Notes: a model not told the origin generated them from the sequence alone. Shown: positions 1 to 9,567, counted from the first letter of the stretch. The stretch: DNA of 59,056 nt from Nostoc sp. S13 (GCF_029379315.1 NZ_JAQYWQ010000031.1:1-59056), one strand, 5' to 3'. Program-made: numbers and translations.

Positions 1-159
1 ATACAAGGTCAGTACCAAGTCGAGCGTTTTACATTTAATTAGGTTGAGCTACTTAGTACGCTGTTGCTCCAGCTAGTCCTGCCTCTGGAAATACAACTTC
101 TAGCTATAAGAAGCCAGAATCGGCGGGGAATAAAACAGCAGTTTTAGCAGCACAAAAGA

Positions 160-3100
160 TTAATTCGGTTTACCCGTAATCGTGAATGCCGCCCAGTAGT
201 AAGGATGATTATAAAGATTTTTATCTGATGCCATTTTACTATTTCTATATAGTTGTGTTGCTAAATAAGTTTGAATTCGTAATTCCTCTGGATGCAGATT
301 ATTCAAGACATCCTCATACCATTTTGTCAGTTCTCCAGCAGTTAGTTCTTTCAGCCATCGGGTTGCTTCTGCTAAGGCAGTAACTGCTGATTTATTGGGC
401 TGTAATCGTCGGTAAAACTCGATGATTACCAAGGCACTAGCGGAAGATTCTACACTCCAGAGAGTACTCACTACATGAGGAACGCCCTGACTCACAAAAC
501 CACTCACTAAACTCACATATTCGCTGCTAATAGTGTAGTTGCTAGGACTTAAATTTTCACAGGCAGATAGAGTAATAAGGTTGTAACTTGCTAGATTTTG
601 CTGATAAATTTCATCTAGAGTAAGTTTTTCTTCACCTGCTAATGCTAATTCTGACTTTTTCGGTTCAACCAAATTATTAGTGACATGACCCGTAAAATGA
701 AAGATGTTGTAATTATTATCAAATAAGGCGTTTTCGACAATATTTTTTCTAGCTTCTGACCCCTGAATTCGTTTGATATTACTGAACATCTGGCTAACAA
801 TTTCAGACTCAATTTTGGCGAATTTTACTGTAGGATAAGCTGCACTCTCAGGATGTTCAACACTGAGCAATAACTGATTTTGCCACTGCGAAATCTGTTC
901 AGTTTTTATTGATAAACCTATTTGGGCACTAGGCAGATAGGTGACGGTGAAATTTGACTCCACATTCGGCAACTCTTCCGGCGATGGGGAAGAAAGATGG
1001 AAAAGGGTATGAATGGGCAATCTGTACAAGTCACGGTGAGGAATTAATACCAGTTGGGTGATGCCTTCGAGTTCCTGGGCAATTGTGGAAATATTCAGGA
1101 TTTCATACAGTTGCAACAGCTTCTGTTCCATATCAACTCGCCAAGAATGCTGGCTTTTACTTTCTTTGTCTTGAGCCGTGCTGCGATATTCTTGGTATTG
1201 TTGATGCCAATCTTCTAGCCAAGTTTCAAATTCAATTAGGCGTTGCACCGCTTCAGGTAGAGGCAATTCATTTAGACGGATAGCTTCTTCTCCTAAAGGT
1301 ATTGCTCCAGGATCTTGCATGGGTGTAAACAGGAGGATTGGTGATGGCGCTTGGTCTTTGAGAATGAAAGTATGTAGGGCAACCGGACTAATATGCCAGT
1401 AAATAATTGCTGTTGTGGGATTGAATAGTTGTTGAATTGCGCCATAATTAGGTGAGTAAATATCATTATTCCAGCCAGAAAGCAGCCAGTTTAAACAAGC
1501 ATTTTTGCCTTGTTCGGCAATTTGCCAAGCTTCAACTAAATCACCGGACTCTACGGCTAAATCAACTGCTAATTGGTCAAAACCTGTAAATTTCAGAGCT
1601 AGCTGTTTTTTACTTTCGTCTGAGCGAGTTTCTTCACTCAGCAATTGTTGCAATAAATCTGTACCGCGTTGCTGCAATTCTTGAACTTGTGTTGTTTGTC
1701 CCAAACCCATCAACACTTTGCTTAGAGATTGCAAAACCTCTAGGTGCAACTGGGGAAAATATTCTAGTGTGAGGGTTAACAGCGCCTGATGGTACTCAGA
1801 TGCAGCTTTGCGCCAATAATCGCGCGTATTGGGATATTTTTTGCCTCGGTCGTAGTAAGTATTACCGATCGCAACATGCAATCTACCCCAACCTTCTGGG
1901 TGGGTATCTGTCCGCAGATGCTTTAACCCTTCCTCGTAGCTGGCTAATTTTCCTTCGTAGCCACCCTGTTGTAAGGCGGGATTTGTCGCTGTGATAGTAC
2001 TCGACAAATTCAGCAATGCCTCAGAATCCACTAAATTATCGATCGCAGTTCCCCGACCAATCCAAGCTTCCCAATAGTCTTGTTTAATTTGCAAAGCCTT
2101 GTCATAACAAGCGATCGCTTCGGCAAATTGTTCTAAATAAAACAGTGCTACTGCCTGATTATACCAAGCTAAGTGGAAGTCGGGTTTAATGGCAATCGTT
2201 TGCCGATAGGAGGCGATCGCTTCAACGCGGCGTCCTAAGTTGTCTAAGGCTATACCTCGGTTGTACCAAGCTAAGTAGAAGTCGCCTTGAACTGAAAGTG
2301 CTTTATCCCAAGAGGCGATCGCTTCTGACCACTTTCCTAAATTAAACAGCACTACACCCCGGTCTATCCAGACTTCGTGATACTCTGGGTCAATTTCTAG
2401 TGCTTTGTCGTAAGATATAATCGCTTCGGCAAATTGTTCGCCTACAGCTAGTGCTATACCTCGGTAATACCAGTTTTCCTGGTCTTCTGGTTCCAAATGC
2501 AGCGCTTGGTCATAACTAGAAATAGCTTCTGGTAGCCAACCTAACTTTAGCAGCGCCAAACCCCGGCTAGACCAAGCTTCTTGGTAGTCTGGTTTAATTT
2601 CTATGGCTTTGTCAAAAGAAGCGATCGCTTCTTCAAAATATCCTAATTCTCCGAGAGTTCGACCTCTGTTGTACCAAGCTTTGTAGAAGTCGGGTTTTAG
2701 TTCTGTGGCTGTTTGGTAAGATGCGATCGCTTCATCAAAACGTTCTAAATGAAACAACGTCAAGCCTCGGTTAAACCAATATTCTGGGAATTCGGGTTGA
2801 AGTTCGATGGCTTGGTCATAAGAGGCGATCGCGCCTAACAAATCACCTGTTTTAGCTTCCTGAAGACCTTGGTAAAACCACGCTTGAGCCTGGGTAACAG
2901 GATTATCGCTATGTCGCTCAATAATACCAGGGGAATTACTACTTTGAACCGCCAAGTTAGAAGCAAGTTGCTGGACTAAATTAGTACTTTCATCCAACCT
3001 CACCCACAACTCATCTAGCGTAGAAGCCACATTTGGCTCTAAATTCGTCAAAGTCTTATCCCAGGTTGACTCTGAGTCAGACGTTGTTAATTCAGTTTTT

Positions 3101-4047
3101 TCTCTAGTGGAAAGGAGATTTGGTCGTATTTTAGTTGGAGTGACTTCTTCTTCATCGCCGAACTTCAGTTGAGCTAATGAGGTGATAGAATCTTCTGCGG
3201 CGGGGAGAGGAAAATTTTCTCTGATTGTGGTTTGGGCGTCTTCTCGTTCATATTCCAATACCGGTTCCTCTAAATTCTCGGTCAATCCTTCCTCAGAAAA
3301 GACATTTTCGGGTGCTGACGTTATTGGTTCAACATCTTGCAGATCATATTCCCATAACTGTTCACCTAAACTACGAATTAGCTCTTGCCCAGGAGAAGTT
3401 GCAAGAATTTCTTCATCGGTTGTAGTTTCTACGACATCTGGCTCACTATACTCCCATAACTGTTCGCCTAAATTGCGGATCAGTTCTTCCCCAGGAGTAG
3501 TTTCTATTACATTTTGCTCATCATACTCCCATAACTGTTCACCTAAATTGCGAATCAGTTCTTGCCCAGGAGTGATTTCTACCCCATCTTGCGCCTGATT
3601 GTCCTCATACTCTATTGGTGTGGGGGAGTTCTGTATGGGTGAGTTTTGCATTAGCCGGATGCCAATGTCATAGGCAACATCACCAATTCTGCCAACACCA
3701 AGTTCCCCCAATTGCACCATCTGGGTTGCTAACAGAGGATTCGGTGCGGGTGAAGCTAACAAGCTTTCACCAAACATCACCAACCAATCTATCCAGCGTT
3801 CAGCCGGAATGCGATTTTCGATCCGTTGCAGATACCTCAATGCCCACTGTCGTCCTCGTGCTTGATGCACGCCTTCTAACAATTGGATAAACAATTGTTC
3901 TAGATCCGCATTGGTTAGTTCTGGTAGTACCCCCACCAGATTACGTCCTCTCCCACCCTTGAGAGAACGACGAGTCTGCTTACTTGCAATGAGGCGCTTT
4001 AAAAACCTTTTAAGCGACTGCGATATCCGCCTGAGCATCTGCCACAC
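160..4047 (-). CDS. TPR-CHAT caspase-like protein with a novel N-terminal domain
   Basis: A protein of about 1295 aa. Residues 1-135 form an N-terminal domain shared with the upstream 232-aa protein. Residues about 150-240 are an acidic linker with three copies of a GxELIRxLGEQLWEY motif. Residues about 390-670 carry roughly eight tetratricopeptide repeats. The last ~300 residues are a CHAT domain (caspase HetF-associated with TPRs, a clan CD cysteine-peptidase fold). The expected dyad is present: His1121 in FHFTGHV and Cys1163 in LSACEN, so it is probably an active peptidase. The annotated start is GTG at 4047; an ATG three codons in (4038) is equally good and aligns better with the partner protein. 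It lies 242 bp downstream of the partner on the same strand. The substrate is unknown. CHAT domains act in heterocyst regulation (HetF) and in defence systems, but this architecture matches neither exactly. Confidence 0.9.
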   Translation of the reverse strand: MWQMLRRISQSLKRFLKRLIASKQTRRSLKGGRGRNLVGVLPELTNADLEQLFIQLLEGVHQARGRQWALRYLQRIENRIPAERWIDWLVMFGESLLASPAPNPLLATQMVQLGELGVGRIGDVAYDIGIRLMQNSPIQNSPTPIEYEDNQAQDGVEITPGQELIRNLGEQLWEYDEQNVIETTPGEELIRNLGEQLWEYSEPDVVETTTDEEILATSPGQELIRSLGEQLWEYDLQDVEPITSAPENVFSEEGLTENLEEPVLEYEREDAQTTIRENFPLPAAEDSITSLAQLKFGDEEEVTPTKIRPNLLSTREKTELTTSDSESTWDKTLTNLEPNVASTLDELWVRLDESTNLVQQLASNLAVQSSNSPGIIERHSDNPVTQAQAWFYQGLQEAKTGDLLGAIASYDQAIELQPEFPEYWFNRGLTLFHLERFDEAIASYQTATELKPDFYKAWYNRGRTLGELGYFEEAIASFDKAIEIKPDYQEAWSSRGLALLKLGWLPEAISSYDQALHLEPEDQENWYYRGIALAVGEQFAEAIISYDKALEIDPEYHEVWIDRGVVLFNLGKWSEAIASWDKALSVQGDFYLAWYNRGIALDNLGRRVEAIASYRQTIAIKPDFHLAWYNQAVALFYLEQFAEAIACYDKALQIKQDYWEAWIGRGTAIDNLVDSEALLNLSSTITATNPALQQGGYEGKLASYEEGLKHLRTDTHPEGWGRLHVAIGNTYYDRGKKYPNTRDYWRKAASEYHQALLTLTLEYFPQLHLEVLQSLSKVLMGLGQTTQVQELQQRGTDLLQQLLSEETRSDESKKQLALKFTGFDQLAVDLAVESGDLVEAWQIAEQGKNACLNWLLSGWNNDIYSPNYGAIQQLFNPTTAIIYWHISPVALHTFILKDQAPSPILLFTPMQDPGAIPLGEEAIRLNELPLPEAVQRLIEFETWLEDWHQQYQEYRSTAQDKESKSQHSWRVDMEQKLLQLYEILNISTIAQELEGITQLVLIPHRDLYRLPIHTLFHLSSPSPEELPNVESNFTVTYLPSAQIGLSIKTEQISQWQNQLLLSVEHPESAAYPTVKFAKIESEIVSQMFSNIKRIQGSEARKNIVENALFDNNYNIFHFTGHVTNNLVEPKKSELALAGEEKLTLDEIYQQNLASYNLITLSACENLSPSNYTISSEYVSLVSGFVSQGVPHVVSTLWSVESSASALVIIEFYRRLQPNKSAVTALAEATRWLKELTAGELTKWYEDVLNNLHPEELRIQTYLATQLYRNSKMASDKNLYNHPYYWAAFTITGKPN

Positions 4048-4289
4048 TCTTGGATTTTGTTTTTCTAGATTGTAGCCATCGTTGTGTTCAAAAAATCATT
4101 AATTACGTAAAAATCCATTAGATCCAGACACCGCTTCCGTAGCAGACTAGCAAAAAATATACAAAACTTCAAGACAATAGCATTACAACGTTACAATTTC
4201 CAGATTCAAGACGCCAATTTTAAATTTGAGATTTTCGCTTAATCGAAAATTTCAAATCCAAAATCTGGTGACTTTGCGTTGCGAAGCAG

Positions 4290-4988
4290 TTAATTTTCTG
4301 TTTGCTCTGTAGTCGATTGACCAGCCGGATATAATTGATTAATCAATGCCTGGACAAGCACTTGTGGATCATCTGTTTCTACGGCAAGCTGTTGAGCAAT
4401 CTGCTGGCGTAAGTTTTCATCCTCCTGCAACATCACAAACAACTCTTCTAGGGTGACAGTTTGGGATTCTCCCTCTGGGAGGTTCTCTGGCGCATCTGCT
4501 GACTCTGATATTGGGGCGGTTGGCTCAGAGAGGAAAGTTGTGCTAACAGCATCTGGCCCTTCATATTCCCAAATTGGTTCGCCTTGATTGCGTGTCAATA
4601 ACTGCATCCCGATACTATAGGCAACATCTCCAATTTCTCCGATGTTCAACTCACCCAGCTGCACTAACCGCGCAGCTATTTCATTATTGGGTGTAGGTGA
4701 TGCCAGCAATCTGTCGCCAAAGCGCCCTAACCACTCAACCCAGCGTTCAGTTGGGATGCGATGTTCAATATTATGCAGCCACTTCCGTGCCCATGCTTCC
4801 CCTCGTGCTTGATGTACTCCTTGCAACAGTTCGTTGAAGAGAAATTCCAGATCCGTATCGCTTAAGGGTGGTGCTGGTTCTTTTTGCACATTCCCCCGGG
4901 ATTTTGAGGCAGTCTGTTTTCCACCAAACAAGCTCTGAAAAAGCTTTTTGAGCCATTGAAATAGCCGCTTAAGCATCTGCTGCACCAT
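4290..4988 (-). CDS. Small protein sharing the N-terminal domain of the CHAT protein
   Basis: A 232-aa protein with ATG start. It begins with a basic amphipathic segment (MLKRLFQWLKKLFQ) and continues with a ~110-residue domain that matches the N-terminus of the adjacent CHAT protein: GVHQARG, a RIPxERWxxWL block, LLASPxPN, and VQLGELxxGxIGDVAYxIG are shared. After it comes one copy of the IWEYE motif that is repeated in the CHAT linker, then an acidic, glutamine-rich tail. It has no TPRs and no catalytic domain. It is the upstream gene of the pair, so it may be an adaptor, sensor or substrate for the CHAT peptidase. That role is inferred only from the shared domain and the adjacency. Confidence 0.8.
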   Translation of the reverse strand: MVQQMLKRLFQWLKKLFQSLFGGKQTASKSRGNVQKEPAPPLSDTDLEFLFNELLQGVHQARGEAWARKWLHNIEHRIPTERWVEWLGRFGDRLLASPTPNNEIAARLVQLGELNIGEIGDVAYSIGMQLLTRNQGEPIWEYEGPDAVSTTFLSEPTAPISESADAPENLPEGESQTVTLEELFVMLQEDENLRQQIAQQLAVETDDPQVLVQALINQLYPAGQSTTEQTEN

Positions 4989-5366
4989 CGAATATTGCTT
5001 ATCCTAAAATTGTAGCGATCGCACTGGATTAACGTATAGTCATTTGTCATTTGTCATTGGTCATTTGTCAAGAGTTTTTCTCTCCTGCCTCTTTCAACCC
5101 CCACTCCCCACTCCCCACTCATCTTGACTAGAACAAATGTACTAAATGGTATGCTATAATTCCGATATCCTTGATGTTGAAATCATAGTAGAGGATAAGC
5201 TGTGGTCGCTTGCTTTCCTGAGTGCCAAAATATACGGCATTAGTTGAGTGCAAGGGCTATGGCAACATCTACAAACAAAGCAGGTACGAGAGTTTAAAAT
5301 AATTGAATCCTAAACTCGACTCGGTGCTACTAATTAACTTTGAAAGGCATTGAAGTCTATATTTTC
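4989..5366. other. Intergenic region between divergent genes, with heptamer repeats
   Basis: This 378-bp gap separates the 232-aa gene from dnaX. It holds two short tandem repeat arrays: TCATTTG units at about 5040-5070 and CCCCACT units at about 5099-5120. A promoter-like extended -10 lies at 5152-5160. No ORF or RNA gene was recognised. Confidence 0.6.
5152..5160 (+). promoter_or_regulatory. Extended -10 promoter element, candidate for dnaX
   Basis: The sequence TGCTATAAT is a perfect extended -10 (TGnTATAAT), about 205 bp upstream of the dnaX ATG. No good -35 hexamer sits 17 bp upstream, which is usual for extended -10 promoters. Assignment to dnaX is inferred from position and strand. 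Confidence 0.35.
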
Positions 5367-7439
5367 ATGTCTTACGAACCCCTGCACCACAAATATCGCC
5401 CCAAGAGTTTTGCTGAACTGGTGGGACAAGAGGCGATCGCTACTACCCTCACCAACGCGATCGGCACATCCAAAATCGCCCCCGCCTATTTATTCACTGG
5501 GCCTAGAGGTACGGGGAAAACTTCTAGCGCCCGGATTCTGGCTAAATCCCTCAATTGTCTCAAAGGTGATAAGCCCACTGCTGAACCCTGCGGCGTGTGT
5601 GAGGTTTGTCAAGGAATCACCAAGGGCTACGCCTTAGATGTAATTGAAATCGATGCCGCTAGCAACACTGGTGTCGATAATATCCGCGAGTTGATTGAAA
5701 AGGCCCAGTTTGCTCCTGTGCAGTGTCGCTACAAGGTTTATGTAATCGATGAGTGTCATATGCTCAGTACTCAGGCATTCAATGCGCTACTGAAGACACT
5801 AGAAGAACCACCGAGGCAGGTAGTTTTTGTATTGGCAACAACAGACCCGCAACGGGTGTTACCAACGATTATTTCGCGCTGTCAAAGGTTTGATTTTAGA
5901 CGCATTCAGTTAGAAGCGATGGTCAAGCATTTAAGTGCGATCGCATCTTATGAAAACATTCATATTTCACCCGACGCTGTAACCCTGGTAGCCCAACTTG
6001 CTCAGGGAGGGTTGCGAGATGCCGAAAGTTTGCTCGACCAATTGGGTTTGTTAGCGGGTGAAGTGACACCAGAGCGAGTTTGGGATTTGGTGGGGACGGT
6101 GAGCGAACAGGACTTGCTGGGGCTTTTAAATGCGATCGCTCAAGATAAACCAGAAGCAGTTCTAGATTGTACCCACAACATTTTAGATCGTGGTCGAGAA
6201 CCGCTAACTATTCTGCAAAATCTCGCCGCCTTCTACCGCGATTTACTCATAGCCAAAACAGCACCCAACCGCCACAATTTAGTTGCTTGTACTCAGCAAA
6301 CCTGGACAGCGCTGGTTGAGTTTGCTCAATACTTGGATATAAGCGCGATTTTGGCAGGACAGCAACACCTGCGAACATCAGAAGTGCAAATTAAAAATAC
6401 CACCCAGCCGCGTTTGTGGTTGGAAGTAACATTATTAGGATTGTTACCCAGTGCGACGAATATTCAGCCACAAGCCCCAAGCGTTGCACCGCGAGTTAAT
6501 ACACCTGCTGTATCTGCAAGCTATCCTCCAGCAGTTACCCAAAATCACCCAGTCTCTTCTGTACCTCTAGCTGAACCACAAACAAATCATAATTCTCTAT
6601 CCCAAAATCAGCCCGTCACTTCATCTCCCCCAGTTGAACGGCAAACAAATCACAATTCTGCTGCTAACTCAGTTTCACCACCAACCCCAGAACCTGTATC
6701 TGTCCCTGTGCCACCGGCGAACGTTGAACCAGTAACTTCAGAAGTTGTTGATGCGCCACAATATGACTTAACTCAGGTTTGGCAACAGGTACTTGCTAAC
6801 CTCCAGCCAAAATCAAGGCAAGAAATGCTGCGTCAAATGAGCCATCTCGTAGAGTTCGATGGTACTGTGGCTCGAATTGCGATCAAACAGGCATGGTATG
6901 ACAAGGGTAAATCTTATCTACCGATGATTACGGCAGCTTTCCAGCAGACTTTCCAGCGTGAAATCCAGATAAATATAGAAAAAGGAACCTCTTCAAACTC
7001 TACCTCAGCCAAAAAAAATCCTCCTCCAAAAGACTCTACTCGCGTTCAGCAGCCACCAACTGCCAGTTATAACCAGCAAATTCCCCCTCTAGCGCCAGTA
7101 CCAGAGCCAACCAATCCATCACCGACACCGACAGCAGCAAGGAACGGAAATGCGGTAAATGGCAATGGGACAAATGGTAATCGGACAAATGGAAATGGGA
7201 CAAATGGTAATGGGGCAAATGGTAATCGGACAAATGGAAATGGGGTGCAAGCTTTGCCTCCACCGCCACAGCGAACACCTGCACCTGATTGGGAACCTGA
7301 CGAAGTAGCGATCGCAGCTCAGCGTTTAGCAGAATTCTTCAACGGACAAATTATCCGCTTTGCAGAGGATTCAACAGAATTCTCCGATTCCATGACTACA
7401 CCTGAGTGGGTAGAAGAATCAGAAGTTGATGATGAATAA
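5367..7439 (+). CDS. dnaX: DNA polymerase III subunits gamma/tau
   Basis: This is the clamp-loader ATPase of the replicative polymerase. The ATG at 5367 is chosen because MSYEPLHHKYRPKSF is the conserved start; an upstream in-frame TTG at 5340 is less likely. The AAA+ features are complete: Walker A GPRGTGKTS at residues 45-53, a four-cysteine zinc module just after it (C-x10-C-x2-C-x2-C), the DECH Walker B, and the arginine finger in SRC. No intein interrupts the P-loop, although some cyanobacterial dnaX genes carry one. The C-terminal tau region is low-complexity, rich in proline, and includes an Asn-Gly repeat tract encoded by tandem DNA repeats at about 7140-7245. The gene is free-standing and ends at a terminator-like hairpin. 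Confidence 0.95.
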   Translation: MSYEPLHHKYRPKSFAELVGQEAIATTLTNAIGTSKIAPAYLFTGPRGTGKTSSARILAKSLNCLKGDKPTAEPCGVCEVCQGITKGYALDVIEIDAASNTGVDNIRELIEKAQFAPVQCRYKVYVIDECHMLSTQAFNALLKTLEEPPRQVVFVLATTDPQRVLPTIISRCQRFDFRRIQLEAMVKHLSAIASYENIHISPDAVTLVAQLAQGGLRDAESLLDQLGLLAGEVTPERVWDLVGTVSEQDLLGLLNAIAQDKPEAVLDCTHNILDRGREPLTILQNLAAFYRDLLIAKTAPNRHNLVACTQQTWTALVEFAQYLDISAILAGQQHLRTSEVQIKNTTQPRLWLEVTLLGLLPSATNIQPQAPSVAPRVNTPAVSASYPPAVTQNHPVSSVPLAEPQTNHNSLSQNQPVTSSPPVERQTNHNSAANSVSPPTPEPVSVPVPPANVEPVTSEVVDAPQYDLTQVWQQVLANLQPKSRQEMLRQMSHLVEFDGTVARIAIKQAWYDKGKSYLPMITAAFQQTFQREIQINIEKGTSSNSTSAKKNPPPKDSTRVQQPPTASYNQQIPPLAPVPEPTNPSPTPTAARNGNAVNGNGTNGNRTNGNGTNGNGANGNRTNGNGVQALPPPPQRTPAPDWEPDEVAIAAQRLAEFFNGQIIRFAEDSTEFSDSMTTPEWVEESEVDDE
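7140..7245 (+). repeat. In-frame repeat encoding an Asn-Gly-rich tract in DnaX
   Basis: Units of about 15 bp built on AATGG(G/T)AAT(G/C)GGACA are repeated seven or so times and encode NGNGTNG-type residues in the tau tail. The repeat is in frame, so unit gain or loss would change only linker length. Confidence 0.75.
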
Positions 7440-7444
7440 AAAAT

Positions 7445-7476
7445 TGCAAAATTATTTTTGGTAATTTTGCATTTTT
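7445..7476. terminator. dnaX: Bidirectional terminator between dnaX and the glycosyltransferase
   Basis: A perfect 10-bp stem (TGCAAAATTA / TAATTTTGCA) with a 7-nt loop follows the dnaX stop codon by a few bases and is followed by a T-run. Both flanking genes converge on it. The TTTTTAA repeats that follow (7470-7500) are a short tandem array. Confidence 0.6.
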
Positions 7477-7513
7477 AATTTTTAATTTTTAATTTTTAAT
7501 TCCCCCTTGGGGG

Positions 7514-8920
7514 CTATTCCCCATTCCCAGTATGCAAAGTTTTCACCCATTTTAGGCGCTTTTCTCTTACCGACATTCGGGCAGTAGTACTGCTCATGAC
7601 GACTAACCAGTGCAACATATATAAACTGCCGCGCAGGGTTTGTACCAGTAACAGAAAATATGTAGAAAGTGGGAATTTTTGATCTTGACGTATCCGTTTC
7701 AGACCTGTAAACATCCCTACCATCGACATAGAAATGGACAAGCCTGTGATTGGACTTAACATTGGTGGACGATGACGAGCGATCGCCATTAATAAATCTG
7801 GTACTGCTGCTGTAGGCAAGATATACATAATCAGCATAAAAATCAGCAAATCCCAGCTTTTCCGCGTTCCCATGCGGTTTTTGAGAATTAAATCCCAGTA
7901 ATCCAGATAGCGTTGATAACCGCCTTCTGCCCAACGGTTACGCTGATGCCAGAGTGAAACTGCACTTATCACTCCTTCTTCTTGCACGGCTGGATGGAAA
8001 ACACACTCAATATCCCATTTTTCCAAATGTAAACGGATTGTCAAATCCAAATCATCGGTAATAGTTTCCTCATTCCAACCACCGCAGTTTTCCAAGGCTG
8101 AACGCCTGACAAATTGACCATTGCCCCGCAGTTCGCCAATGCCACCAAGGGTAGTTCGCTGTTGCTGAAACCAGGTATCAAGTGCCATTTCCGCCATTTG
8201 ACCCTTAGTCCAAAAGTTTTCTTTAGCGTTGGCGATCGCTTTTCGCACCTGCACCGCCCCCACCTTTTCTCTTTGAAATAAAGGTATTACCTGTAGTAGC
8301 AAGTCTGGTGTTACTTGGGCATCAGCATCAAATACTGCTATAATATCGCCCTTTGTCAGTGGCAATACCTGATTCAACGCCCCCGATTTGCCACCACTAG
8401 CTGCTGCTGAACGCCTTAGTACTTTCAGTTGCTGGTGTTTCTGTTCTAGTTCTGCTAATAAATGTGGGGTGCTATCACTGCTGTGATCGTCAATTATCCA
8501 TACTTCGTACTGTCCACCTGGATATTCCAGATTACAAAGATTTTTGACTAATTTAGCAATTACCGCTTCCTCATTTTTCGCAGCCACTAGCAAAGATACA
8601 GAGGGCAAATCTCCCTGTATTTCTTTTGGATAGCGACGAGATTTAGTAAACACTACCACCAAAGCATGAAATCCTAGAATGGTGGTCAGTCCTAGAATAA
8701 ATATGGAAGCCCAAGAAACTAAATGTAGAGCGATCGTGCCACTCCAGACGATAGTCAAGACTAGAGCTGCTTTGCGTCTACGACCTTGAAACCGGGGTGT
8801 TAGAGACACAGGATCTGTCTCTAACACTGACTCCTCATTTACTGATAGGTCAGACAATAAGGAGTTGAGCGGATCAAGCTCTTGATAAGAATCTTCTTCG
8901 GGCCAGGAATTCGCTGGCAT
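7514..8920 (-). CDS. GT2 glycosyltransferase, probable monoglucosyldiacylglycerol synthase
   Basis: A 468-aa membrane glycosyltransferase of family GT2. A hydrophobic pair of helices (about residues 50-95) precedes the catalytic domain. The domain has the nucleotide-sugar motifs: VAAKNEE, the DDHSSD block, the DADAQ metal-binding motif, and QRNRW (the QxxRW motif of processive-like GT2 enzymes), followed by several C-terminal membrane segments. The length and motif order resemble the cyanobacterial enzyme that makes monoglucosyldiacylglycerol, the precursor of the galactolipid MGDG (Synechocystis Sll1377 type). Substrate assignment is by resemblance; another lipid or polysaccharide synthase is possible. 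It converges with dnaX. Confidence 0.82.
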   Translation of the reverse strand: MPANSWPEEDSYQELDPLNSLLSDLSVNEESVLETDPVSLTPRFQGRRRKAALVLTIVWSGTIALHLVSWASIFILGLTTILGFHALVVVFTKSRRYPKEIQGDLPSVSLLVAAKNEEAVIAKLVKNLCNLEYPGGQYEVWIIDDHSSDSTPHLLAELEQKHQQLKVLRRSAAASGGKSGALNQVLPLTKGDIIAVFDADAQVTPDLLLQVIPLFQREKVGAVQVRKAIANAKENFWTKGQMAEMALDTWFQQQRTTLGGIGELRGNGQFVRRSALENCGGWNEETITDDLDLTIRLHLEKWDIECVFHPAVQEEGVISAVSLWHQRNRWAEGGYQRYLDYWDLILKNRMGTRKSWDLLIFMLIMYILPTAAVPDLLMAIARHRPPMLSPITGLSISMSMVGMFTGLKRIRQDQKFPLSTYFLLLVQTLRGSLYMLHWLVVMSSTTARMSVREKRLKWVKTLHTGNGE

Positions 8921-9123
8921 AGGTTAGGTTACTTGATTCAAAAACCAGTATTTGTCTACAGTTAGTAATTTTACGGACAAATATCCCTAAGCTACTTTTC
9001 CCGATATTAATCGGAATGGGCAAACTGCAATACCCGCTATCCCTAAGCCAAAAGCTGCTGGGACTACCTTTGTTGTTACCGCCACTCTGCGTAATTACCT
9101 CACATTAACCACGTTTGCGACTC

Positions 9124-9348
9124 TCACACAGAGGCTTGATTCCTTTGATAGCCACTTGGGCAGGAAGCTTGTAGAGTCGGACTTTCTCCAATCAGAACTT
9201 GGATTTGGGCAAAGTAATAGCAAGGTAGCAGCAGCTTATTGTTGGGAGAAACTGCAATAACGGCATCCACCACTTTACAGTCGGGATTTTTAGTGTTATC
9301 GTTCCCAGCTTCGATAAAAGTTAATGCAGCATCATTGTAACCGAAATT
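9124..9348 (-). pseudogene. Possible relic of a Cys-rich (radical-SAM-like) protein
   Basis: A 75-codon open stretch on the minus strand, bounded by stops, has no start codon of its own. Its translation reads like a real protein tail, with two spaced cysteines in the blocks DCKVVDAVIAVSP and NNKLLLPCYYFAQ. This recalls the C-terminal segment of some cyanobacterial radical SAM/SPASM proteins, but from memory only. The opposite strand is also open here, so coding status is uncertain. Confidence 0.3.
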
Positions 9349-9377
9349 TTAATATTTCTTAGCAGTAACTTCATTTA

Positions 9378-9423
9378 TTGGGCATTGGGCATTGGGCATG
9401 GGGCATGGGGCATTGGGCATTGG
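9378..9423. repeat. Short tandem repeat array (GGGCATT)
   Basis: Seven-base units GGGCATT and GGGCATG are repeated head to tail about six times. The same unit (read as AATGCCC) recurs at 19142-19183, 49120-49170, 50339-50403 and 59004-59056. Confidence 0.85.
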
Positions 9424-9567
9424 ACAAATTCTCCCTTGTCTCCCTTGTCCTCCTAACTCCTAACTCCCCACTCCCCATTCCCTATGTGCTTTAGATACAT
9501 CTTTTGGGAATACTACTAACAGCCACTAATATCCCCAGTTTCCAACTAACTTGAGAAATATTTAACA

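Larger units (their letters stand above)
8921..9567. other. Intergenic region with decayed coding sequence and heptamer array
   Basis: This 647-bp gap holds no intact gene. It contains an open stretch resembling a decayed coding region (9124-9348, minus) and a GGGCATT heptamer array (about 9378-9423), followed by another short CTCCTAA/CCCCACT array up to 9480. Confidence 0.6.

Noticed and set aside
1..42. Open frame to TAG at 40-42 at the left edge, possibly the end of a gene
   Set aside because: Only 13 codons are visible (ending RFTFN); too short to support a CDS.
160..4047. CHAT protein considered as part of a CRISPR-linked (gRAMP-type) system
   Set aside because: No CRISPR array, no Cas7-like gene in the window; architecture and neighbours differ.
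5367..7439. Possible intein in dnaX, as in some cyanobacteria
   Set aside because: The P-loop and following motifs are uninterrupted and the protein has normal length.
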